Assembly: GCA_947629585.1 (NCBI GenBank)
Contig: CANREH010000001.1
Coordinates: forward strand, 37,271-101,270
Length of the DNA: 64,000 nt
Origin: an uncultured Lachnospiraceae bacterium
GTDB lineage: Bacteria > Bacillota > Clostridia > Lachnospirales > Lachnospiraceae
Reading direction: 5' to 3'
Below, piece after piece: positions 47,001-53,295 of the stretch. The notes below the pieces were generated by a model, which saw nothing but the letters and a program-made list of their open reading frames with translations, made no database searches and was not told where the DNA came from. How positions within the stretch are numbered: the first letter of the stretch is position 1; every line of letters begins with the position of its first letter. Made by a program: the position numbers and the translations under genes.

Positions 47001-47608
47001 AACTCAGCAACAGCATCCATATCGCACATTTCTTTCAAATCTTCATAATCCCAAATCTCAATCTTCTGAATCTCATGAGAAGTACGGAAACCATCAAAGA
47101 AATGAAGGAACGGAACACGGCCTTTAATGGCTGTAAGATGCGCAACAGCGCCTAAGTCCATAACCTCCTGGACACTGCTGGAGCAAAGCATTGCATAACC
47201 GGTCTGGAGACATGCATATACGTCAGAATGATCGCCAAAAATATTCAATGCATGGCCTGCAAGCGCACGGGCTGTCACATGAATAACGCCCGGAAGCAGT
47301 TCACCTGCCATTTTATACATATTCGGAATCATCAGGAGAAGACCCTGGGAAGCCGTATAAGTAGTTGTCAAAGCGCCTGCCTGCAGGGAACCATGTACAG
47401 CGCCTGCCGCACCGGCCTCAGACTGCATCTCAGACATCACAACGGTATGTCCAAAAATATTCTTCCTGCCCTGTGTTGCCCACTGATCAGTGTAGTCTGC
47501 CATCGGAGATGATGGAGTGATAGGATAGATAGCCGCTACATCCGTAAATGCATAGGAAACATGAGCTGCAGCAGTATTACCATCCATGGTTTTCATTTTT
47601 CTTGCCAT
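44081..47608 (-). CDS. nifJ: pyruvate:ferredoxin (flavodoxin) oxidoreductase
   Basis: Oxidatively decarboxylates pyruvate to acetyl-CoA and reduces ferredoxin, the central anaerobic step. Single-chain enzyme, 1175 aa. N-terminal TPP-domain start AAHVSYAFTDVAAIYPITPSSPMADY, two [4Fe-4S] ferredoxin motifs CIQCNFCSLVCP and CTGCGSCANVCP (about residues 690-760), the proximal cluster Cys in GACGGCGETPYAK, and the TPP motif GGDGWAYDIGYGG. Plain, biased codons indicate high expression. AAGGAGG precedes ATG 47608; promoter at 47673-47701. Confidence 0.97.
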   Translation of the reverse strand: MARKMKTMDGNTAAAHVSYAFTDVAAIYPITPSSPMADYTDQWATQGRKNIFGHTVVMSEMQSEAGAAGAVHGSLQAGALTTTYTASQGLLLMIPNMYKMAGELLPGVIHVTARALAGHALNIFGDHSDVYACLQTGYAMLCSSSVQEVMDLGAVAHLTAIKGRVPFLHFFDGFRTSHEIQKIEIWDYEDLKEMCDMDAVAEFRKRALNPEHPVQRGTAQNPDIFFQATEACNKYYDAVPELAQEYMDKVNAKIGTNYKLFNYYGAPDAEKVIVAMGSVCETIEETVDYLTAKGEKVGLIKVRLFRPFSQKHLLEAMPKSVKQIYVLDRAKSKGAIAEPLCLDVMAAIKDSEFKDVPVFGGRYGLGSKDVVPADIIATYNNTTKKEFTLSITDDVTNLSLERGESPITAPESITSCKFWGLGADGTVGANKNSIKIIGDHTDKYAQAYFDYDSKKSGGVTISHLRFGDDPIKSTYLINKADFVACHMPAYIRKYNMVQDLKDGGSFLLNCSWTPEELEKHLPGQVKKYMYDHKINFYTIDGFKLGKEIGLGGRINTILQSAFFSISKIIPEEDAIKYMKDAATASYSKKGDDVVKMNHDAIDAGAKSYVKIDIPESWANAEAESLEVTVSGDRKETVDYVNKVQNYINSQTGNSLPVSALYEYADGTLPMGSAAYEKRGVAVDVPEWNPEACIQCNFCSLVCPHACVRPVVLDEAQAAEAPSDKFVDMTGMPGKKFAVSISVLDCTGCGSCANVCPGRKGEKALVMKGLESQLEAQKLFDYGVTKEAPADVLAKFAETTPKGSQFKQPLLEFSGACGGCGETPYAKLVTQLFGDRMYIANATGCSSIWGGSSPASPYTVNKEGKGPAWANSLFEDNAEFGFGMSLGQNALRQRVIEAAEALLAKADKDDVKKALEDYLATQNNSGENAAATKALIAALQGCGCDCEEKKYILDNKDFAAKKSQWIFGGDGWAYDIGYGGVDHVLASGKDVNIMVFDTEVYSNTGGQSSKATPTGAIAQFAAAGKEVKKKDLAAIAMSYGYIYVAQIAMGADYAQCVKAIAEAEAFPGPSLIIAYAPCINHGIKGGMKNAQSEEKKAVQAGYWHLFRFNPALAEEGKNPLTLDSKEPTADYQEFIKTEVRYNRLSRTNPERAERLFAKAEADAKAKYQALAERAAK

Positions 47609-47672
47609 TTCTATTTTTCCTCCTTATATTTTTTTGCAACTGAATAGAAAACAGTCACAATATTATAGGAAT

Positions 47673-47701
47673 ATTTTAGCACTTTTTGTCCAGATTGTAA
47701 A
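47673..47701 (-). promoter_or_regulatory. nifJ promoter
   Basis: Minus strand TTTACA (47696-47701) and TAAAAT (47673-47678), 17-bp spacing, about 60 nt upstream of the start codon. The rest of the 230-bp gap is AT-rich with no ORF. Confidence 0.6.
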
Positions 47702-47837
47702 GGTGACAAGTTCCGTTTCTTTATATTTTTTCCGAAAAATTTTAAATATTCTGAAAAATTTCGTCAATATATTACAAAAATATGAGGATTATGGCATTCG
47801 TTAATAGTATACAAGACTTACTTTCATGAAAGTAAAC

Positions 47838-47865
47838 AGAAAAAGGCAGACATAAAACGTCTGCC
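47838..47865 (-). terminator. tRNA-Gln terminator
   Basis: GGCAGAC/GTCTGCC 7-bp stem (47845-47865) followed on the minus strand by TTTTTC, starting 4 nt after the tRNA 3' end. Confidence 0.85.
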
Positions 47866-47868
47866 TGA

Positions 47869-47941
47869 CAGGGCTACAAGGACTCGAACCTTGAAAATGA
47901 CGGAATCAGAATCCGCTGCCTTACCATTTGGCTATAGCCCT
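47869..47941 (-). tRNA. tRNA-Gln (anticodon CTG)
   Basis: Cloverleaf: acceptor AGGGCTA/TAGCCCT, D arm GCCAAATGGTAAGGC, anticodon stem CGGA/TCCG with loop TTCTGAT (anticodon CTG, reads CAG), and T arm with GGTTCGAGTCC. Discriminator base G. CCA is not encoded. Promoter and terminator flank it, so it is a single-gene unit. Confidence 0.96.
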
Positions 47942-47983
47942 ATAATCTCGTGTTCTTTTCCTATTGCGCCGAACACGAGTGAT

Positions 47984-48012
47984 AGTATATACTACTCTCT
48001 TTTTATTTGCAA
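47984..48012 (-). promoter_or_regulatory. tRNA-Gln promoter with A-tract upstream element
   Basis: Minus strand TTGCAA (48007-48012) and TATACT (47984-47989), 17-bp spacing, directly preceded by about 45 bp of A-rich sequence (T-rich on the plus strand, 48013-48059), an UP-element-like context. The leader can form the stem CTCGTGTTC/GAACACGAG just ahead of the tRNA. Confidence 0.7.
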
Positions 48013-48062
48013 GCGTTTTTTTTATTTTTTTTCTATTTTTTTTATTTTTCTTATTTTTAGTA

Positions 48063-48491
48063 TTAATCAAAGGCTTTTATTGCTTGTTTTATTTTTTCAG
48101 ACGTAGTCTCCAGTTCTTCCTCTGTCGGTTCCCCATGCTGCCAGGAAAATGCAATGTTATCCTCTTGGTAACGCGGAATTACATGGACATGGAGATGGAA
48201 TACTGTCTGTCCTGCAATCTCTCCATTATTTTGAAGGATATTAATTCCTTCACAGCCCATAGTTTCCTTCATTGCCCCTGCAATTTTCTTTGCCACAACA
48301 AAAATACCGGCAGCATCCTCCTCTGGCAGTTCATAAATATTGTCTGCATGATGTTTCGGAAGTATAATCGTATGTCCCTTTGATGCCGGTGAAATATCAA
48401 GAATTGCCCGAAATTTCTCATCCTCATATACCGTTTTGGATGGAATCTGCCCTGCTGCAATCTTACAAAAAATACAATCATCTTTTACCAT
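48063..48491 (-). CDS. HIT-family nucleotide hydrolase/transferase
   Basis: 142-aa histidine triad protein. N-terminal zinc-type CIFCKIAAGQIPSK and the active triad HLHVHVIPR. Bacterial HinT-like enzymes hydrolyse AMP-lysine and other phosphoramidates. The 4-Cys-like CIFC start is normal for this branch. It follows the flavodoxin-fold gene by about 60 bp. The end of the gene abuts the AT-rich tRNA promoter. Confidence 0.92.
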   Translation of the reverse strand: MVKDDCIFCKIAAGQIPSKTVYEDEKFRAILDISPASKGHTIILPKHHADNIYELPEEDAAGIFVVAKKIAGAMKETMGCEGINILQNNGEIAGQTVFHLHVHVIPRYQEDNIAFSWQHGEPTEEELETTSEKIKQAIKAFD

Positions 48492-48555
48492 TTGCCAATG
48501 CTCCTTTGCTCTATATTATGATCATAAGGCACGGATTTCTTCGCGCCCCAAAATC

Positions 48556-49560
48556 CTAGTTAAATTGAAATACGGTGTCAAAACTCCTGGAAAGTTCAAA
48601 ATCTCCTTTTGCGCTCAAACTGCCTTCCATAAATGCACGTTTAAATGTAATCCTGCCATTCGTAATTGACTCCATGATATCACGTACTGTACGCGCCGCC
48701 ACATCCGGCTTTGGATGTGTGCCATAGTAACATTTCAATTCTTCCCCATTAATTTCAATAATCAAAGTCTTTCCTGTATCCGTAAACTGAATAGAAAACA
48801 CCGCCCTGTAACTGCTGACAGGATGAAAATGCTTCCTTAATGCAGAAATAAACTCTCCTTCTTTCTTATCACTGCCAGCCTCCCCTAACCTGTTCTTAAA
48901 TAGCTGCGCCAGTTCCTCAATATCCTCTTTCTGCTTTTTCACATAAGTATCATCGGAAACATAAATCGAAAGCTGTTCACTCTCCTGCGGGGTCAGCTCG
49001 ATACCGCTGCCTCTCTGCACTGTCTGGATCACTGCATTGGTACTGGACGGCAGGTTCTTAATCTTCTGGCGGATAGAACGATACAGCATTTCTGCCTTTT
49101 TCTCTATAATATCCCTGTAAACAGGATTATTCTCAAATTCTATATGCTCCTCCACATAAGCTGCAAGCCCGTTCATGGGAATCCCGCCAAGCATTTCCCA
49201 TGCTTTACACAATGCCAGCTCCCCGTCCCGTTCCCCATAAGTAGTTGCCATCACTACCGGCAGCATGTACAAAGACGCTATCTTTTCCTTATCCCCATAC
49301 AGCCAGCAGGCATCCAAAAACTGGCTCATATAGCCGCCAATCCCAAACCACTCCACTGTCGTTGCCAGAACAATGCCATCAACTTCCTTTAATGTAGCTG
49401 GCAGCATGGCGATTCCATTTTTCTCTTCATATAAATTATAACGGTGTACTTCTACCCGGAGTTCCTCTAAGACCTCTGTTAATTTATCCATTACATATAA
49501 TGCAGGATCTTCCAGCAAGCCACGCCCTCCATAGTAGATATTTACTTTCATAAGCTGCAT
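48556..49560 (-). CDS. flavodoxin-fold oxidoreductase fused to SCP2-like domain
   Basis: 334 aa. Residues 1-170 look like a flavodoxin/NADPH-dependent FMN reductase fold: NIYYGGRGLLEDPALYVMD start, a strand-loop VDGIVLATTVEWFGIGGYMSQFLD and KIASLYMLPVVMATTYG. The C-terminal 100 residues (SYRAVFSIQF ... RAFMEGSLSAKGDFELS) match the sterol carrier (SCP2) layout. The combination is uncommon to me. FMN binding and a hydrophobic ligand are inferred. Two in-frame ATGs three codons apart are possible starts. Confidence 0.65.
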   Translation of the reverse strand: MQLMKVNIYYGGRGLLEDPALYVMDKLTEVLEELRVEVHRYNLYEEKNGIAMLPATLKEVDGIVLATTVEWFGIGGYMSQFLDACWLYGDKEKIASLYMLPVVMATTYGERDGELALCKAWEMLGGIPMNGLAAYVEEHIEFENNPVYRDIIEKKAEMLYRSIRQKIKNLPSSTNAVIQTVQRGSGIELTPQESEQLSIYVSDDTYVKKQKEDIEELAQLFKNRLGEAGSDKKEGEFISALRKHFHPVSSYRAVFSIQFTDTGKTLIIEINGEELKCYYGTHPKPDVAARTVRDIMESITNGRITFKRAFMEGSLSAKGDFELSRSFDTVFQFN

Positions 49561-49627
49561 CCCCTCACCTGATATTTTCTATCACGCTTTCTCTTATTCT
49601 ACCATCAAATCCAAATTTATGCAACCG

Positions 49628-51157
49628 TCAACAATGAAATATAAAATTAATATCAGCAAAAGAAATACGATCCGTATCCGAGATTATGCTCCTGCTATGC
49701 GCATTCACCGCGCTGCCATTCACACAGGTTCCGTTGGTAGAATCCATGTCTTCTATATAATAGCTGCCATTATCATAATCAAATTTAGCATGAAGCCTGC
49801 TGACCTTAGCGCTTTCTAAAACATGATCAGCCCCATTTTTAAGCTTTCCTATTATAAATGGAAATTTTTTCAAATAGATCCGTTCTCCGGAAAACTCCGA
49901 TTCCAAATATGCAATACTGCTATCTTGAAAATCTATCAAAAGTTCCGTTTTTTCATCCTCACTTTCAGAAAATGCCTGCATTCCCCCTTTGTTAATATTG
50001 CTTCCTGCTTCTTTTAAAAATTCCTCCTGATAATAATTACTGTCTTCTTCATCTATCGTTTCATTGGAAGTAATCCCTTCAATTTCCGGTACTGCCAGAC
50101 TATCATCATACTCCTCATTCCAATCCAGATAATCTTCTTCTTCCACGATCTCCGCACATTGATTTTCTTTTCTGAATATTATCAGGAAACAGCCCGATTC
50201 TGCCAGCAGAAATACAATTGCCATAATAAGATATCTGTTCATTTTCGGAACGCCTCCTTCATTTAACACTCCCGAAATTAAAACAGCTATCATAAGGAAA
50301 ATTCCAATCAGCAATGCGGCAATTGCCTGCACATAAACTTTCTTTGGAAATCTCATCACCTCACGCTGGTTCTCTATTCGTTCTTCCATATGGGGAGATT
50401 CCTGTTCTTTCTGTTCCTTCCACTCTTTTGAGGCTTTTGAGGCTTTTGACTCTTTTGATTCTTTTATTTTTTTTATTTTCCTGGTTTCTTTCTCTTCCTC
50501 TTTTCCGGTATTTTCTATTTCTATATTTTGAGCATCAATTTTTCGAATACGGGAATCCATGTTTTCTAAATGTTCTTTTTTCTTTTCCTCTGTTTTTTCC
50601 AAAGAAATTTCCTGCTGCTTTTCAAAAACCTTTTTTAATGTTTCCAAAGTACAGCTATCGTCATGGCTTATCTGATAAACAGCATAAATGGCTAAAACCG
50701 CCTTTTCATCTTTATAATCAACTTTATTTAACAGCTTATCCGTAAGCCCGGATATTTCTTCCCTGAAATCTGCAGTTTTGCCCGGATAATAACAAAATTC
50801 TACCGTATTGACGGAATTATCCATATAGATAAACTGAGGCTCCAACAGTATGCTGTTTTCATCAATTAGATATTCCTTTAAAATATCAGGGAGACGGAAA
50901 ATATGATCATAAATTTTTTTTATCTGCTTGTAGGTTACAGGGCTCCTTTCCAAAATTTCGCTAAGCGGACGTTTGGAAGTAATGTCATAATAATAATATT
51001 TTTGATTATCAATCGTTTTAACCTCCAGCTTTAACAGCCCCTGAATATTGTTTTTTGCGAGCATTTTTAATGTAAAAGAAGAGCCCTCTTCCTCCTTAGA
51101 CTGTAAGACCATATAGTTATTTTTAATGTCTTTTATAAAATCAGCTTGTAATTCCAA
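49628..51157 (-). CDS. FHA-domain membrane protein of the Tad pilus locus (DUF6382-like)
   Basis: 509 aa. The N-terminal 180 residues form a globular domain found with FHA domains in Firmicute Tad loci. A low-complexity Lys/Glu/Ser stretch (about 215-245) and two membrane segments (about 275-300, 310-330) follow, then an FHA domain at the C-terminus (GKLKNGADHVL, VSRLHAKF, DMDSTNGTCVNG) that binds phosphothreonine. Start overlaps the TadE-like gene by 17 bp, so it belongs to the pilus operon. Role: probably a phosphorylation-sensitive assembly or signalling part; partner kinase not in window. Confidence 0.75.
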   Translation of the reverse strand: MELQADFIKDIKNNYMVLQSKEEEGSSFTLKMLAKNNIQGLLKLEVKTIDNQKYYYYDITSKRPLSEILERSPVTYKQIKKIYDHIFRLPDILKEYLIDENSILLEPQFIYMDNSVNTVEFCYYPGKTADFREEISGLTDKLLNKVDYKDEKAVLAIYAVYQISHDDSCTLETLKKVFEKQQEISLEKTEEKKKEHLENMDSRIRKIDAQNIEIENTGKEEEKETRKIKKIKESKESKASKASKEWKEQKEQESPHMEERIENQREVMRFPKKVYVQAIAALLIGIFLMIAVLISGVLNEGGVPKMNRYLIMAIVFLLAESGCFLIIFRKENQCAEIVEEEDYLDWNEEYDDSLAVPEIEGITSNETIDEEDSNYYQEEFLKEAGSNINKGGMQAFSESEDEKTELLIDFQDSSIAYLESEFSGERIYLKKFPFIIGKLKNGADHVLESAKVSRLHAKFDYDNGSYYIEDMDSTNGTCVNGSAVNAHSRSIISDTDRISFADINFIFHC

Positions 51158-51683
51158 AAAAATCTCTCCTTTCTTCCACTATACTGATAAGCCGTACAAA
51201 GTCTGATGGATGATATTCCGTAATCGTCTTCGTTAATTTCCTTGTCTTTCCCAGAAATGGAATATATTTCCTTATGAATGGAATACTCCCTACATAAGAC
51301 AGCTCTACTGCAGCACTAATTTTTTTCTTTTTTACTTCTATTTCTGTTTTCGATTTCTTTAACAATATCAGTGTTTTCGATAAATTATTCTCTATTTTTT
51401 CTTTCCATGCTGATTCCCATTTTGAAGAATCCTGGCTCCATGAATTTAAGAACCGTTCATTCACAGCACCGTAATCATAAAACAGATCCTCTTTACAGGG
51501 ATGAACAAAAAGATTCCCCATTTCTTCCAGAGATCTATCTAATACAGCCTGTGCAGCAGCGACATCATAAAAATAAAAAGACAATGTCATAACAGCAAAA
51601 ATAACTCCAAGAATGATAGGCATAATATAAGCCGCTTCCACACTAACACTTGCTTCCTGTATCTTATAAGCTATTCTTTTCAA
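51141..51683 (-). CDS. TadE-like pseudopilin
   Basis: 180 aa. The N-terminus ASVSVEAAYIMPIILGV carries a type IVb prepilin-type segment: cleavage is expected after Ala11, leaving Glu at +5, then a membrane helix. The rest is soluble. Family TadE/TadF minor pseudopilins help pilus assembly. Overlaps the FHA gene by 17 bp and follows a prepilin peptidase gene. Confidence 0.78.
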   Translation of the reverse strand: MKRIAYKIQEASVSVEAAYIMPIILGVIFAVMTLSFYFYDVAAAQAVLDRSLEEMGNLFVHPCKEDLFYDYGAVNERFLNSWSQDSSKWESAWKEKIENNLSKTLILLKKSKTEIEVKKKKISAAVELSYVGSIPFIRKYIPFLGKTRKLTKTITEYHPSDFVRLISIVEERRDFFGITS

Positions 51684-51711
51684 AGTTTTCTCCTTTTTTC
51701 TTTTTTATTTT

Positions 51712-52131
51712 CTATATCTTACAGATCTGTATCAACATATGCGCTGCCATAACAAATGGAATAAACGGAATCCTTGTTTTTCTCCCAACCCTCCTGCCAA
51801 ACAATAAAACAGCGGAAACAACGGCTGAAAACAAAAAGCTCAAAAAAAGCAGGCCCAGATTTCCCCAAAACCCATATCCCAATCCTGTCATACAGAAGAT
51901 AATGCCGTCTCCTATCCCTATCTGTCCCCTTGTAAAGAAAGAACATAAAAATAAAAGGATTCCAACTGCGGCACCGGACAAATGGATTAAACGGATATGC
52001 CCTGTCATCCATATACTTATAATTCCAGCCAATACAGAAATAAGTGAAATTTTTTTATACTTCCAGTCAAGAATGCTGTTCCATAAAAGAACCGCCGATA
52101 TGATCACATTCACCATAATATACCCTTTCAT
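51712..52131 (-). CDS. A24 prepilin peptidase (second of two in the locus)
   Basis: Small aspartic membrane peptidase with about five helices (139 aa from ATG 52131, which overlaps the preceding stop as ATGA). Catalytic aspartates are in ILDWKYKK and GIGDGI (GxGD). It would process Flp pilin and pseudopilins. The companion peptidase is at 60516-61082. A start three codons earlier is possible. Confidence 0.8.
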   Translation of the reverse strand: MKGYIMVNVIISAVLLWNSILDWKYKKISLISVLAGIISIWMTGHIRLIHLSGAAVGILLFLCSFFTRGQIGIGDGIIFCMTGLGYGFWGNLGLLFLSFLFSAVVSAVLLFGRRVGRKTRIPFIPFVMAAHMLIQICKI

Positions 52132-53024
52132 TGTCCACATTTAGAACATGCCTTATATCCGTTCTGTTCTGCTTTTTTTAACGAAATCTCCGTAACTGTC
52201 CTTTTAAGCCTGGAACAGCTTAAAAGGCTGTGGTAACTCGTCCCCCATGCCGCGATATAAACACTTTGATACTCTTTTGCTTTCCTGCAGCAATATTCAC
52301 ATGCCGTATATTTACCGCCATTTTGATTTCTCACATTTTCCAAACCCGAAAACATAATTTCCCTGACTTCAGGATTCAAATAAGTACATTCTTTTGTCTT
52401 ATGATATACGCTGCCCGTTTTTGTAACATATACCGTCACAGTATCTTCCGTATCTTTCGAACCCTGCTGACTGCCATCCTTCTGTTCCTGCATAGATTTG
52501 CCAAGATATGCTTTCGTCTTTGCTTTTTGCACCACTTTAAAAACCGGAAGCTCAAAAAAAGGACATGGAAACTTTATTTTATAATCCGCAGAAATTTCAA
52601 TATCATTTCCTTCTTCCATAACAGAAGATTTCCAGAAAGAAATTCCTGATATCCCATTGACAACAAAAGAATGATTAATCAGATTTTTATTTACCAGAGA
52701 ATCAAATTTGATTTTAATAAGGGCATTATCCAAAACACCTTCCATAAAATCTGAAATTTTTCCCTCATAAGCGATTGTCTCTTTTTCCGTATTCTTCTGC
52801 CCGGAAAACGCTTCTTCAAAATATGCGTATTGTGAAAGAAACGAAGCCGTCTTGAAAACTGCATTTTGCACTTCCATACGAATAAGCATAACCTGAAAAA
52901 ATCCCAGCAATATTACAAAGAAAAAAAAGAAGATCGGAAAGGCCAGGGCTGCTTCTGCTGTGATAGAACCTCTTTTTATTTTACAACTAAACTTTTTATC
53001 ATTCATTTTTTCTCTTTTATCCAT
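52128..53024 (-). CDS. TadE-like pseudopilin with two zinc-ribbon-like modules
   Basis: 298 aa. A type IVb leader segment (cleavage after Gly19, Glu at +5: GSITAEAALAF) and one helix precede a soluble domain. Two C-terminal modules follow (about 196-246 and 253-298), each with YH-x4-C (His208/Cys213 and His265/Cys270) and a later CxxC (CEYC 242-245, CSKC 293-296), an Ada-like zinc-ribbon pattern. So this surface pseudopilin may bind metal or be cross-linked. It begins just inside the left arm of the inverted repeat at 53040. Start could also be Met7. Confidence 0.75.
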   Translation of the reverse strand: MDKREKMNDKKFSCKIKRGSITAEAALAFPIFFFFFVILLGFFQVMLIRMEVQNAVFKTASFLSQYAYFEEAFSGQKNTEKETIAYEGKISDFMEGVLDNALIKIKFDSLVNKNLINHSFVVNGISGISFWKSSVMEEGNDIEISADYKIKFPCPFFELPVFKVVQKAKTKAYLGKSMQEQKDGSQQGSKDTEDTVTVYVTKTGSVYHKTKECTYLNPEVREIMFSGLENVRNQNGGKYTACEYCCRKAKEYQSVYIAAWGTSYHSLLSCSRLKRTVTEISLKKAEQNGYKACSKCGQ

Positions 53025-53039
53025 ATATTTTAAATTTAC

Positions 53040-53285
53040 AGGGAAACCGATAGAAAAACATCTTCCTATGCCTGGTACATTGTTATAGTTAAGAAATTTC
53101 TTTTGAAATTCTTATGCGCAGCTTCTTTTACAGAAACCACAAAAGAAAAAAGGATTTACAAAAATAGATATTGGGAGTATCTATTTCATTAACGGACATA
53201 CGGGTTTTAACTGCAATAATAGTGACATTTTTAATTAGGGATTTTATGCACCTGCACAGGAAAATGCTTTTCTATCGGTTTCCCT
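53040..53285. repeat. 246-bp segment bounded by 28-bp inverted repeats
   Basis: Left arm 53040-53067 and right arm 53258-53285 are complementary over 28 bp with two mismatches; the outer 18 bp (AGGGAAACCGATAGAAAA) are perfect. The segment fills the gap between two same-strand pilus genes, 10 bp after one stop and 15 bp before the next start. Inside are an AT hairpin (AAATAGATA/TATCTATTT) and a candidate plus-strand promoter, TTAACT-17-TTTAAT (about 53205-53235), pointing away from the TadE-like gene. No transposase. It may be an invertible promoter or a MITE. Confidence 0.85.
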
Positions 53286-53295
53286 AAATATTACC

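Noticed and set aside
44369..47155. Long plus-strand ORFs opposite nifJ
   Set aside because: They mirror the biased codons of nifJ on the other strand; no ribosome sites or protein-like composition.
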